In this document: positions 1-8,635 of the stretch, one piece after another
How the letters are laid out: every line of letters starts with the position of its first letter
How positions within the stretch are numbered: position 1 is the first letter of the stretch
Origin: Bradyrhizobium diazoefficiens
GTDB lineage: Bacteria; Pseudomonadota; Alphaproteobacteria; Rhizobiales; Xanthobacteraceae
DNA length: 64,000 bases
NCBI RefSeq assembly: GCF_016599855.1
Contig: NZ_CP067041.1
Coordinates: 4,650,001 to 4,714,000 of the forward strand
Reading direction: 5' to 3'
Notes under the pieces: generated by a model
Told to the model about the DNA's origin: nothing
The model's input: only the letters and a program-made list of their open reading frames with translations
Database searches by the model: none
Program-made: the position numbers and the translations under genes

Positions 1-360
1 AAGACTCTCGCCCGCTATAGGGACCTGGTCGTCGCTGCAGCGGCGCTTGCGGAATGCGATCAGCTTCCGCTCCTCGACGAACTTGCCGACGCCGTCCAAG
101 ATTTCCTCGAGCCGTTCGCGCCTTTGGCGCGGCGCGACGAGTTCGAGGAGCTCGCCGAAGGCCTGGGCGAGATCGGCCGGTATCTTTCGAAGCCAAGGAA
201 AGCCGCCGACGGAACGACCGTCGATCTGAACCGACTCTGGACCACTTGCGAGCAGCGCCGTCTGGAGTTCGACGAAACGACGGACCGGCTCGAGTACCGC
301 GGAGAAGACCCCGAATTCAGTTGGTATCTCACTTGGCCGCGCGTTTTCCTGTTTCCGCGG
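1..360 (+). pseudogene. 3' part of an unknown gene, cut off by an IS
   Basis: An open frame enters from the left edge in frame 1 and runs without a stop to the IS boundary at 360, giving about 120 residues rich in Leu, Glu and Arg with no motif I recognise. The start codon lies outside the window. Beyond 360 the frame reads only into IS sequence. Removing the IS pair and joining 360 to 52951 (one CGG copy kept) continues the frame without a stop into the WYL-like gene at 52942-53352, so this may be the N-terminal half of that protein. Function unknown; the join is inference. Confidence 0.45.
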
Positions 361-387
361 TGTCAATCGGCTTGCAAATTTGACCCC
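361..387 (+). repeat. Left terminal repeat of IS copy 1 (type a)
   Basis: 27 bp starting TGTCAATCGGC and ending TTTGACCCC. Its exact reverse complement is the right end of IS copy 2 at 52921-52947, not the right end of its own element. Confidence 0.9.
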
Positions 388-469
388 CGCATTGCCGCAT
401 TCAAAATGTTACTGGAAAACTGCTCGCCGATGATTGGGTCGGTGCCACCGAATTGGTTCGGTGGCCACT

Positions 470-2150
470 ATGGCGAGAAAGATCAGCATGGGCGCGCGGC
501 GCGAAGTGGTGTCAGCGGTGACGGAGCAATACCAGTCGGCCAAGCGGGCAGAAAAGGGACGGATCCTCGACGCGCTATGCGCGACGACGGGCTGGCATCG
601 CAAGCATGCGGTGCGCGCACTTCGGCCACGCGAGACGGTTGGGCCGGTCGAGGCACCGCAAGAGCGCAAGCGTAGATATGGCGCGACGGTCAAGGACGCG
701 ATGACGGCGCTGTGGGAGGCGTCGGATCGGGTGTGCGGCAAGCGGCTCAAGGTGATGATCCCGACCTTGCTGCCTGCTCTCGAGCAACATGGCCGATTGC
801 AGCTCGGCCAGTCGGACCGTGATCGTGTTCTGGCCATCAGCGCCGCCACCATCGATCGCCTGCTCGTCGATGTGAAGATTGCGGCGAGCGGCGGCAGGCG
901 GCGCCGTGCCGGATTCTATTCGGCGATCCGGCGCGAGGTCCCGATCCGCACGTTCAATGACTGGAACAGCCCGGTGCCCGGCTTCTGTGAGGTCGACATG
1001 GTCGCCCATGGCGGCACGTCGGTGGCCGGCTCGTTCATCCAAACCCTGACCATGGTCGATGTCGCCACCGGTTGGACGGAGTGCCTGCCGTTGCTGACGC
1101 GGGAAGGTTCGCTGGTCGTCGAGGCGATCAACCGCGCACACAGCCTGTTCCCCTGGCTGTTGCGCGGCGTGGATTTCGACAACGACAGCGCCTTCATGAA
1201 TGATGTCGTCGTGCCATGGTGTCGCGAACAGAAGCTCGAAGTCACACGATCGCGCGCCTATAAGAAGAACGATCAGGCGTTCGTCGAGCAGAAGAATGGT
1301 GCGGTCGTCCGCCGCCTCATGGGCTATGGCCGCTTCGATGGCGTCGAGACGGCGCGTATGATGGGCTGCCTCTATGCGGCGGCGCGGCTCTACGTCAACT
1401 TCTTCCAGCCGTCGTTCAAGCTGAAGGAGAAGCGTCGCGAAGGGGCTAAAGTGATCAAGCGCTATCATCTCCCATCGACGCCCTATGAGCGTGCATTGGC
1501 GCATCCCAAGGTCACCGCGGCCGTGAAGAAACGGCTCCGCGATCAGTATCGCTCGCTCGATCCGGTCGCGCTGTTGGCGGAGATTCGCGCAACCCAAAAG
1601 GAACTAGGAAATCGCGTCGATCGTCGTGCAGGACAGACGCGCGGCCTGCAACCCGCTCACATTAGCGCCGTGCCAGCGACCGCGGCGACGTTCGCGAAGA
1701 CGCTCGGCAAGACGGTGACGGTGGGCGAGCCGCGTGCCACGCATCGGCGAACCCGTCGGCCCTATAAGACCAGAGTTCGCATGCCGTCCAAGCTCGACCC
1801 GCATATTGCTGCGATCGAAGACTGGCTCGCGGAGCAGCCGCAGCTGACGGCGCTCGCAATTGTTGGCCGGCTGAGCGAGAAAATACCCCGAGGAGTTCGG
1901 GAAGAGACAGCATTCGATTGTGCAACGTCTGTTGAAGGCGCTCAGGCGGAGGGCTGCCGAACAGTTGGTCGCCCAGGGCCCGCTCGGCGACGCCACAACC
2001 GCTGCCCCATTGCCCGGGGTTGTGGACGGCTCGGGCTATGTAGGGCCCGACCCGCCCACAGCCCCTCTCGTCGAGCAAGCCGGGAAAACCATCTGGCGCG
2101 GCCAATCAATCGACATCCGATCGTCACCGGCAATCGCGCCTTCAGGGTAA
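470..2150 (+). pseudogene. Transposase of IS copy 1, frameshifted
   Basis: This is an integrase-core (rve-like) DDE transposase. The ATG at 470 matches the start of the intact copy at 51212. Catalytic-core landmarks are visible: EVDMVAHGG (first Asp), FDNDSAFMN (second Asp) and AFVEQKNG (Glu). At 1880-1883 there is a run of four A where the intact copy has three. This shifts the frame so the last ~90 residues are lost and the frame reads through the IS end toward 2560. The position homologous to the normal stop is TAA 2148-2150. It is probably not a functional transposase, though it could be mobilised in trans by the intact copy. Confidence 0.85.
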
Positions 2151-2173
2151 CATTCGCAGATGCGGCAATACGG

Positions 2174-2200
2174 GGGGTCAATATTGCAGGCCGAATGACA
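2174..2200 (+). repeat. Right terminal repeat of IS copy 1 (type b)
   Basis: 27 bp starting GGGGTCAATATTGC and ending GAATGACA. Its exact reverse complement is the left end of IS copy 2 at 51103-51129. Confidence 0.9.
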
Positions 2201-2560
2201 ACGTACCGTTACGGCGTTCGCAAGAAGCCCTTCCGGATCGTTCGCTCAGGTCACAGCGCTGCCTTCGCGGCCCTGAGGCAAGCCATGCTTCACCGCAAAC
2301 CCGTTCGGTTGAACTATTCGGGTAAAGAACTGGAGGTCTGCCCGTACATCCTCGGCCACGCTATGGGCGAGGAGCGAGCCTTCGCTTTGGAGGTGGACAG
2401 TGTCGGAAAGAAGGGATCAGGAGGCGCCAATTGGGTATGCCTGCGGATTCAGGCCGTGCAGGACGTTCGCCCTCTGGATCGCCCCTGGACCGTCGCCGTC
2501 TACCCCGGTCCGATTCAGCGCTGTGTCGACCAGGTGCATCTGGACGCAACTCGCCCGTGA
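2195..2560 (+). CDS. WYL-like small protein, copy 1, start supplied by the IS end
   Basis: The first in-frame ATG (2195) lies inside the terminal repeat of the IS, giving about 121 residues beginning MTTYRYGVRKK. The body (LRQAMLHRKPVRLNYSGKE and later VCLRIQAVQDVRPLD) resembles the beta-barrel of WYL-type ligand or nucleic-acid binding domains, but the match is by eye only. The native 5' end is probably lost, because the IS joins the gene at the codon before Tyr-Arg-Tyr. A second copy, about 90% identical, lies at 52942-53352. It sits upstream of, and convergent with, a DoxX gene in both places. It may be a C-terminal remnant rather than a complete gene. Confidence 0.55.
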   Translation: MTTYRYGVRKKPFRIVRSGHSAAFAALRQAMLHRKPVRLNYSGKELEVCPYILGHAMGEERAFALEVDSVGKKGSGGANWVCLRIQAVQDVRPLDRPWTVAVYPGPIQRCVDQVHLDATRP

Positions 2561-3160
2561 GGAAGAGAGCCTCCGAGCGAGCGCCTAGTCGCCAAGCCGG
2601 CGCTCGGCTTTCGTCAGGCTAGTTGCGCACGGCGTGGAAGAGGATTTAGCCTGGCGGACGCACTTCATCCCAAGTCCACGCCGCCAAGACGGAGACCATC
2701 GGTACCGGGTTGGACCTTCAGGCAGTCGCCTTCCGGAAGCGCTCTTCCCAAGGAAGCCTAAGCGTCCTCAGCGCAAAAGCCCCATCGCCAAGAAGGGCCT
2801 GGACGACGAGCATGATGGCCCAGACGAACGGCATCTCCCATCCGCCTTCCACGAACCAAAAGCTCTTGCGCACCATCCAGAAGTGGGTCGCACCCATCAT
2901 CATCGGAAGCGTGTAGAGACTGATCCATCTTGTGTAGAGCCCCAGCAGAAGCAGGATCGCAGATGCAAATTCCGCGCTGAGGGTGTAGGCCAGCACCCAC
3001 TCCGGATAGCCAGCCTTCAGAAGTCCATTCCACCACAGGCCGATCGGTTTGAGGATGAACTTTCCGTACAAGGCGGCGATGAACAGGCCGGCAATCGTGA
3101 CGCGGAGGAGGAAGGCGGCATAGGGCGCCGTGCGTTGATCAATCATGGAGCGCTCCTTGA
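2201..3160. repeat. Duplicated segment copy A (WYL-like gene plus DoxX gene)
   Basis: About 950 bp from the WYL-like gene through the DoxX gene and its upstream region is repeated at 52997-53950 in the same orientation, with about 90% nucleotide identity judged by eye. Each copy directly follows an IS of the same family, but the IS-gene junction differs: copy B keeps about 50 bp more upstream sequence. The divergence points to an old duplication or acquisition from a relative rather than a recent local duplication. Confidence 0.85.
2718..3146 (-). CDS. DoxX family membrane protein, copy 1
   Basis: A 142-residue protein with four hydrophobic segments (roughly residues 9-27, 50-72, 75-93 and 105-125). 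It has the DoxX pattern LLRVTIAGLFIAALYGKF near the N-terminus and LSAEFASAILLLLGLYTRW in the second segment. DoxX proteins are small quinol- or redox-linked inner-membrane proteins whose exact reaction varies. The ATG at 3146 has a purine-rich site just upstream (AAGGAGCG). The paralogue at 53510-53938 is about 94% identical. No redox partner gene is adjacent, so a specific function cannot be given. Confidence 0.85.
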   Translation of the reverse strand: MIDQRTAPYAAFLLRVTIAGLFIAALYGKFILKPIGLWWNGLLKAGYPEWVLAYTLSAEFASAILLLLGLYTRWISLYTLPMMMGATHFWMVRKSFWFVEGGWEMPFVWAIMLVVQALLGDGAFALRTLRLPWEERFRKATA

Positions 3161-3358
3161 AATGCTTCGAAGCGCCGTCAGTCTGACGTGCCCGCAGAGA
3201 ATTGCAACGGCCGCGGAAGGCTTACCGCCTCGGAGAAGCGCGATTCCATGCGCGTACAGAGTTGCCGACACGCCCAGGGCAGCCCATCACCGAAAGGACC
3301 GATCCCTTCACCAGGCGACGCCTGCTCGACCTCGCGAAGCGGTACGATGCGAAGGCGG

Positions 3359-3547
3359 TCAGCCGACGCGCCTTCTGGCCCTCCTCGCTTGTCCTCGTCC
3401 GTCCCTGATGACATCCCGGCCGCCTTCCGCTCGCATTCTTCCCCCAAGGCCGGTAAGGCGTTCGACCGTTTCCGGATCGGTGATCGATGCCGCGAGCCGA
3501 CGGCACTTTTCCGCCTGCGCCAGCAGTTTGGCTCTCTCGTCCTCCAT
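3359..3547 (-). CDS. Small conserved Rhizobiales-type protein
   Basis: A 62-residue reading frame starting MEDERAKLLAQAEKCRRLAASI. The segment QAEKCRRLAASITDPETVERL follows the pattern of very common short Bradyrhizobium proteins (AEECRRLA...DP...LL) whose role is unknown. After about residue 40 the sequence becomes Arg/Gly-rich and loses the family pattern, so the 3' end may be frameshifted. It is predicted soluble and helical. The confident part is residues 1-40. Confidence 0.5.
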   Translation of the reverse strand: MEDERAKLLAQAEKCRRLAASITDPETVERLTGLGGRMRAEGGRDVIRDGRGQARRARRRVG

Positions 3548-3690
3548 GGGACGACAACGACTGCTGCTCGCTGTGGTGCCAGCAGTCAGGGCGAGCCGGC
3601 TCGCAAATCGCGCAGCATGTGAGACCCAGTTCACACTGCACCTCCGCTCAGCCGCCTAAGGTGTCCTCTCCCGTTCTTCGGAGAAGACCG

Positions 3691-3849
3691 ATGATAGCCA
3701 CCTTGGCCAGAGTGTTCTCGCAAGCCACCCGCGCGAAAGTCGACGCCGAAGATCTGAAGATCGTCGCGATCTTCTGCGCCGCCGGCCTGCTGGTGTCCCT
3801 TGTGGCGACCATGGCTTTCGGCGCCACCCCGGGGCCGGAGCTGTTCTGA
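3691..3849 (+). CDS. Small single-pass membrane protein
   Basis: A 52-residue protein with a GGAG ribosome site 8 bp upstream of ATG 3691. Residues 1-23 are amphipathic and charged (ATRAKVDAEDLKIVAIF). A clear membrane segment follows at about residues 24-43 (IFCAAGLLVSLVATMAF) with a short C-terminal tail. The pattern is familiar from short uncharacterised membrane proteins of Bradyrhizobium. It stands alone between two broken small genes. Function unknown. Confidence 0.65.
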   Translation: MIATLARVFSQATRAKVDAEDLKIVAIFCAAGLLVSLVATMAFGATPGPELF

Positions 3850-4093
3850 ACGGCTTCCGGCGCTGGTCGCTCGGCTTACCGGCCGGCGCTCCTCCTTCTC
3901 GCGTCAAGCGCAGATTTGCGGTCGGCGTTGGCGTCGCTTCCGGGCTGGCGCTCGCCGGCCGCTCCTGGACTGAGGCCAACGCGGCCCAACAGAGCAGACC
4001 TCCCCGAAAAGGCGGTGAACCGCCCGAGTCTTCGGTTATCAAACGGCGATGGAGCGCCGGGATCACGCAGGCATTGAGTGCTGCCGGCGCGAT

Positions 4094-4259
4094 TTGGTTC
4101 CACCGCGGGCAGACCCGCATGCGCGCGACCGCGCCTTCGACATCGCCCGGCAGTATCCGCCACCGGGCCGCATCTCCGGATGAAGCAGTCGCGGAGATTC
4201 GCGACGTGCTGGTTTCGATCGGCGACACCTGCCCGGAGTGCCCGCCTGAGCCCGACTAG
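4094..4259 (+). pseudogene. Broken copy of the 50-aa DPHARERAFDI/IGDTCPEC protein
   Basis: Two frames together match the intact small gene at 38050-38202. The first reads DPHARDRAFDIARQYPPPGRIS; the second reads DEAVAEIRDVLVSIGDTCPEC. They are joined by a one-base excess near 4177-4181, where the first frame meets TGA. The protein family is unnamed and ends in a Cys-x-x-Cys pair that could bind metal. This copy has no good start codon and is probably dead. Confidence 0.6.
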
Positions 4260-4515
4260 GGCGGGTACTCATAAATCAGGCGTCTAGTTTGGGCGCTTCC
4301 AGATGTCCGCTCATCTCTCAACATCGGCACAAACAGCAGAATGGTTGAAGGTCGCCGAAGGGCCAATTGCGTCATTGGAGGCCCATTTCGGCGAGGTCCG
4401 GTGTAGCCCCAGCATCGGACATTGGAGCACTCGCTCCGGATCGACGCGATGGACCAACAGCGGACGTCGCTCGCGGGCATCTACGTCAGGCGCAAGGAAG
4501 CCAGTCACCCTATGG

Positions 4516-5733
4516 TCATACGTGCTGCTTTACGAAGTTCTTGAGTTCGCTGGAAAACCTCGGCGTTCCGGCGTCCTGTTCAAGCAGGAAGTGGTTTCTG
4601 CCCGGCAAAGCGACAAAGCGCGAATTCGGGATTCCAGCGGCGATCTCGCGTCCCAAGGCAATTGGAACGCGGACGTCGCCGCGGACATGCATTACCAAAG
4701 TCGGGGCCTTGACCAAAGGCAGCAGATGCCGGACGTCAAACTCGGCTACGCTATCCAGATAGCGCACGGCGCAATCTGGAGAAGCACTCAACCGCTGCAG
4801 TTCATTGAATGCATCAGCCTGCTCGCGCGTTGCGGTCGGCATCAACTGGGACGTAAACATCTGACGGAACGTTGGATCATCCGAGCCCCAGCCCAATTTC
4901 ATCAGAGTTCTCATCGCCGCCAGACGTTCGCGATCCGCAGCCGTGTTGTTGGGTCTCTTGTTGAGGCCGACGGCGTATCCGCCATAAAGGATCAAACACG
5001 AAACCCGATCCGGATTTCTTGCCGCATAGGCGATCGCGACGGAGACGCTTTGCGAAATTCCGAGCACCGGAAAGCGATCAAGACCAGCGGCATCGACGAC
5101 GGTCTCCATATCGCTGACCCATGCGTCGAAGGACATGTCGCTGGCATCCCAGTCCGATAGTCCATTGCCACGCGCGTCATAACGAACCAGCGAGTAGTCT
5201 TTTGCGAGATCGAGAAGTCGATGGCGGTTAATCGGCAGTTCCCAGTCGTACTCGAGATGGCTCATCCAATGCGCCGATAGCAGGATTGGCGGTCCCGAAC
5301 CGACCGTTGCGTAGGCGAGGCGGACGCCGTCCCGCGCTCTGCAATAGCGAACCTGCTGATTGAGATTGGCGTCCGCCAGGAAGTCATGCTGCCGAAATGA
5401 CGGCGTCGTATCGGCGCACCGTTCCTCTGGCTCGACGTCGCCAACAAACCGTACGCCTTTCCTCAACACGGTGCGAATCAGCCGTTGTTGATCGCCGTCA
5501 TCACCAATGGCGCGGCGTGCCGCATTGATCCGACTGATCAACGTGGATTCGGAAACGATCCGGCCATTCCAGACGGCGTTGAGTAGGTCGTCCTTACTCA
5601 CCACGCGATCGCGGTTCTCGATCAGATAGACAAGAAGATCGAACACCTGTGGCTGCACGGGGACGGCTTCGCTACGGCGGTGGAGCTCGCGGCGTTCGAT
5701 ATCCAACACACATTGTTCGAAATGGAGGCGCAT
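4516..5733 (-). CDS. Winged-helix (OmpR-type) DNA-binding domain fused to an alpha/beta hydrolase
   Basis: A 405-residue protein. Residues 1-100 form an OmpR/ToxR-type winged helix (PQVFDLLVYLIENRDRVVSK, then STLISRINAARRAIGD). Residues 125-405 are an alpha/beta hydrolase with the nucleophile elbow G-I-S-Q-S (Ser227), an acid in HVRGDVRVP (about Asp355) and the base in GRNHFLL (about His383). No receiver domain or membrane segment is present, so it is likely a cytoplasmic regulator that binds or hydrolyses its own effector. It is divergent from a methyltransferase gene, with a palindrome between them. The hydrolase triad appears intact, so catalysis remains possible. Confidence 0.85.
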   Translation of the reverse strand: MRLHFEQCVLDIERRELHRRSEAVPVQPQVFDLLVYLIENRDRVVSKDDLLNAVWNGRIVSESTLISRINAARRAIGDDGDQQRLIRTVLRKGVRFVGDVEPEERCADTTPSFRQHDFLADANLNQQVRYCRARDGVRLAYATVGSGPPILLSAHWMSHLEYDWELPINRHRLLDLAKDYSLVRYDARGNGLSDWDASDMSFDAWVSDMETVVDAAGLDRFPVLGISQSVSVAIAYAARNPDRVSCLILYGGYAVGLNKRPNNTAADRERLAAMRTLMKLGWGSDDPTFRQMFTSQLMPTATREQADAFNELQRLSASPDCAVRYLDSVAEFDVRHLLPLVKAPTLVMHVRGDVRVPIALGREIAAGIPNSRFVALPGRNHFLLEQDAGTPRFSSELKNFVKQHV

Positions 5734-5800
5734 GCGGCCGCCGTTTGCTCAATCGCTGCAATTTTGGCGACATATCAATCGAAAGTACATAGAAAATCAA

Positions 5801-5818
5801 TGCGGCGTACATGCCGCA
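5801..5818. promoter_or_regulatory. Palindromic operator candidate between divergent genes
   Basis: TGCGGC-GTACAT-GCCGCA is an inverted repeat with 6-bp arms and a 6-bp spacer. It lies 52 bp upstream of the methyltransferase ATG (5870) and 68 bp upstream of the divergent winged-helix/hydrolase start (5733). It is the obvious candidate site for that regulator. No experiment or second copy supports it. Confidence 0.45.
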
Positions 5819-5869
5819 CTTGCAGATCAGGACTAGGCTCGCGTCCATTCCGTCACCTGGAGATGCGTC

Positions 5870-6913
5870 ATGAACCAGCCGATTCAGTCGAACGCCCACG
5901 CGCCGAACGACACCGTAACGCCTGACGCCATCCTGCAGCTCGGCTTTGCGTTTTGGGGATCGAAGACGCTTCTGAGCGCGGTCGACCTTGGGCTGTTCAC
6001 ACTCCTCGCCGATGGACCGCTAACCGTGGAAGCGGTGACCGCCCGATTGTCGTTGCATCCGCGCAGCGTGCGCGACTTCCTCGATGCGCTGGTCGCGCTG
6101 GGTCAGCTCGAACGCAGGGAAAATCTGTACGCAAACACAGCTGCCGCCGCGGTATTCCTCGATCGGCGCAAGCCGACCTATGTCGGCGGCATCCTGGAAA
6201 TGGCAAACGCCCGGCTCTATCCGTTCTGGGGCGCGCTGAGCGAAGGCTTGCGTAGCGGCGCCCCTCAAAACGAGACCAAGGAAGGCCGCGACCTGTTCGA
6301 CGAGATCTATCGCGACCCAGCGATTCTTAGCGAGTTTCTCAAGGCGATGAGCGGCCTAAGCCTTGGTGCCGCGAACGCGATTGCCGGGAGATTTCCCTGG
6401 GCTGACTACAAGACCTTTGCCGACATCGGTACCGCGCAGGGCGCACTTCCTGTCACGCTTTCACGCGCGCACCCGCATCTTGGCGGAATCGGTTTCGACC
6501 TGCCGGTGGTGCGAGCGCACTTCGAGGCCTATGTGGCTCAATATGGACTAGCGGAGCGGCTTTCGTTCCGCGCAGGCGACTTCTTTGCCGACCCGCTGCC
6601 GGCGGCCGACGTGCTAATCATGGGCCGCATCCTGCATGACTGGGGCCTGGACAAGAAGCGGATGCTGATCCGCAAGGCCTACGAGGCGCTGCCCTTTGGT
6701 GGGGCGTTGATCATCTATGACAGCGTCATCGACGACGAGCGCCGACGGAATGTGTTCGGCCTGTTGATGAGCCTGAACATGCTGATCGAGACGCGCGAGG
6801 GGTTCGATTTCACCGGCGCAGATTGCATGGCCTGGTTTAAGGAAGCGGGCTTTGTCGAAACCCGCGTCGAACCGCTGGTGGGTCCGGATTCGATGGTCAT
6901 CGGTATCAAGTAA
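5870..6913 (+). CDS. SAM-dependent O-methyltransferase, acetylserotonin/caffeate type
   Basis: A 347-residue class I methyltransferase. Residues 20-110 form a winged-helix dimerisation domain ([22 protein letters not shown]). The SAM-binding glycine loop is [15 protein letters not shown] (about 177-191), followed by the acidic GFDLPVV. The [10 protein letters not shown] motif near residue 250 matches the catalytic-His region of plant-type and bacterial small-molecule O-methyltransferases. It is cytoplasmic. The substrate cannot be deduced; no biosynthetic cluster is adjacent. Expression is likely controlled through the shared divergent promoter region with the winged-helix/hydrolase. Confidence 0.88.
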   Translation: MNQPIQSNAHAPNDTVTPDAILQLGFAFWGSKTLLSAVDLGLFTLLADGPLTVEAVTARLSLHPRSVRDFLDALVALGQLERRENLYANTAAAAVFLDRRKPTYVGGILEMANARLYPFWGALSEGLRSGAPQNETKEGRDLFDEIYRDPAILSEFLKAMSGLSLGAANAIAGRFPWADYKTFADIGTAQGALPVTLSRAHPHLGGIGFDLPVVRAHFEAYVAQYGLAERLSFRAGDFFADPLPAADVLIMGRILHDWGLDKKRMLIRKAYEALPFGGALIIYDSVIDDERRRNVFGLLMSLNMLIETREGFDFTGADCMAWFKEAGFVETRVEPLVGPDSMVIGIK

Positions 6914-7138
6914 GGCGTAATGCGGAACGGCTGCTCCGGGTCAAAGGCTGCCTTAGCCAGCTTGCAAGCGCTGTTCGCGTCACCCTCAGAAAGCAGACCT
7001 CGCGGCGCCCTGAGCTAGAGTCCGCCACGGACCAATAAATGACGAATAGGAGTGTGGCCCGGTCAGCCAATCCGTCGTACAATATCTCCTCGGTTGGGTT
7101 GCGAGCCATGGTGCAGGAGCGGCCAGTCCGGGTTGAGC

Positions 7139-7543
7139 GTGGCGGCCTATGTCGACGGCACCGAACGCACCTTCCTAGAGCGATATGGGGACTACTTCTG
7201 GTTCTCCATCCTGCTTCTCTCCGGTCTCGGTTCGGCCGGCGCCTGGTTGCGTCACTATCTGAAGCGCGACGAGCGGGAGGAAATCACCGAACTCCGCAAC
7301 AGGATCATGGCGATGATCTCGAAGGTAAGCGCCGCGCAATCGGTCGAGGAATTGCTGGGGATGCAGCGCGAGGTCGACGCCATCATCCGCGAAACGCTCG
7401 ATTGCCACGACGATGGCGCCATCGACGAAGAAGACCTCGCAGCCTTTGGCCTCGTGCTTGAACTGTGCGAGCATGCCGTTGCCGACCGCCGCGCGGCGTT
7501 GCAAGCGGGCACACCCGAACAGACCCGCCTGCGCGCGCGTTAA
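7139..7543 (+). pseudogene. C-terminal remnant of a TAXI-type TRAP solute receptor
   Basis: About 134 residues: FLERYGDYFWFSILLLSGLGSAGAWLRHYL is a single membrane segment followed by an acidic helical tail (EELLGMQREVDAIIRETL). As I know it, this is the extra C-terminal extension found on TAXI-family periplasmic binding proteins of Bradyrhizobium. The ligand-binding domain that should precede it is absent, and the sequence before 7139 shows no homology. A GTG at 7139 could start a short product, but it is most simply a truncated gene. Confidence 0.5.
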
Positions 7544-7691
7544 GGCAGCAGGCACCGGGGCTGCATCCTTCAGGCAACCGCAGCAGGCGGTACGCCGGAG
7601 TTTCAAAAGGAGCACGGTGTCGATATGAGGGATCGCGGCCTGGCGGCGAGGCTGGCGTTTTGGCCGCCAGGTCATCGAAGGGAGATGCCGA

Positions 7692-8330
7692 ATGAAGCGA
7701 ATCCTGTGTTACGGCGACTCAAACACTTATGGCGTGGCGCCGATGAGGGATATCGATGACGTGCGGCGCCTCGGCGTGGACGAACGGTGGCCCTGCGTGA
7801 TGGCCAGCAGGTTGGGGAGCGATTGGACCCTGATCGAGGAAGGATTGCCCGGCCGGACCACAGTCCATGACGACCCGATCGAAGGCGCCCACAAGAACGG
7901 CAAGACCTATCTGCAGCCATGTCTTGAAAGCCACTGGCCGCTCGACACCATCGTGCTCATGCTTGGCACCAATGACCTGAAGTGCAGATTCGGGCTGGCT
8001 CCCCAAGATATCGCCTTCGGCATCGGCGTCCTGCTCGACACGATCAGGTCGACCGTGCCGCCATGGACCGCGGCGCCAAAGCTGTTGTTGGTGTGTCCCC
8101 CGCACGCGATCAGCGCCGGCTGGTTGGCCGAGATGTTCGCCGGCGCCGACACGCGTGCCAAGCAGATGGCTCCGCTCTATCGCAGCCAAGCTGAACGCTA
8201 CGACGCGGCCTTCTTCGATGCAGCCACGGTCGCCAAGGTCTCGCCGCTTGACGGGGTACACTTCGATTCCGCCAACCACAAGGCCTTGGGCATTGCGGTC
8301 GCCGCCGTAGTCAAAAAGGTGACCGTTTAG
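7692..8330 (+). CDS. SGNH/GDSL family hydrolase
   Basis: A 212-residue enzyme with the blocks of the SGNH fold in order: GDSNTYG (nucleophile Ser10), a Gly-containing block II, GTNDL (block III, about residues 92-96) and DGVHFDSANH (block V with Asp and His, about 188-197). There is no signal peptide, so it is cytoplasmic. It has a good AGGGAG ribosome site before ATG 7692. Members hydrolyse esters, often acetyl groups on carbohydrates or aryl esters. The substrate is not predictable here and no partner gene is adjacent. Confidence 0.88.
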   Translation: MKRILCYGDSNTYGVAPMRDIDDVRRLGVDERWPCVMASRLGSDWTLIEEGLPGRTTVHDDPIEGAHKNGKTYLQPCLESHWPLDTIVLMLGTNDLKCRFGLAPQDIAFGIGVLLDTIRSTVPPWTAAPKLLLVCPPHAISAGWLAEMFAGADTRAKQMAPLYRSQAERYDAAFFDAATVAKVSPLDGVHFDSANHKALGIAVAAVVKKVTV

Positions 8331-8635
8331 GGGCGCGGCTTCCGTCGCCGGTGCACCCGGTTGAATCGAGCTTGTGCCGCACCGATGCCGCCTCAGGGAT
8401 TTCTGAGCTTCGACAACGACGCTCTCGAGCTCAACCTTGCGGGCGTATTCGAACTTGGGGGAGGTCTGCTGTCTGCTCAAAAGCGGATTTTCGCCGGCGC
8501 TACTTATGGGTCCGATTTGGCCCACGAGCAGACCAATTCTAACCTGGCTGCCGCGGGAGCGAATGCTCAAGCAAGAAACGCAGCATTTCACTCGGGGCGT
8601 CCGGTCGTCGCGGATCAAGGGCTGCCTCCCGAGGA
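8331..8635. other. Intergenic stretch with no gene seen
   Basis: About 300 bp between two converging genes. Short frames occur on both strands, but none has a recognisable motif or ribosome site. No clear terminator hairpin followed by T residues was seen. Confidence 0.5.

Larger units (their letters stand above)
361..2200 (+). mobile_element. IS element copy 1 (DDE/rve transposase), 1840 bp
   Basis: The element is bounded by 27-bp imperfect terminal inverted repeats beginning TGTCA, at 361-387 and 2174-2200, with four mismatches between them. It holds one transposase gene on the plus strand, inactivated by a frameshift. It is closely related to the copy at 51103-52947 in the central transposase region but clearly diverged in the first 280 bp. 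No target-site duplication is visible: the left flank ends GCGG and the right flank starts ACGT. It separates the partial gene at 1-360 from a WYL-like gene. Confidence 0.9.

Noticed and set aside
434-2560. One long open frame across the IS and the WYL-like gene
   Set aside because: It is produced by the A-run frameshift in the transposase; the intact IS copy shows the true frame ends at the position equivalent to 2150.
4303-5160. A 285-codon open frame on the plus strand
   Set aside because: Antisense to the winged-helix/hydrolase gene, Arg/Ser-rich and motif-free.
7719-8618. A 299-codon open frame on the minus strand
   Set aside because: Antisense to the SGNH hydrolase, which has all catalytic blocks; the antisense product has no recognisable domain.
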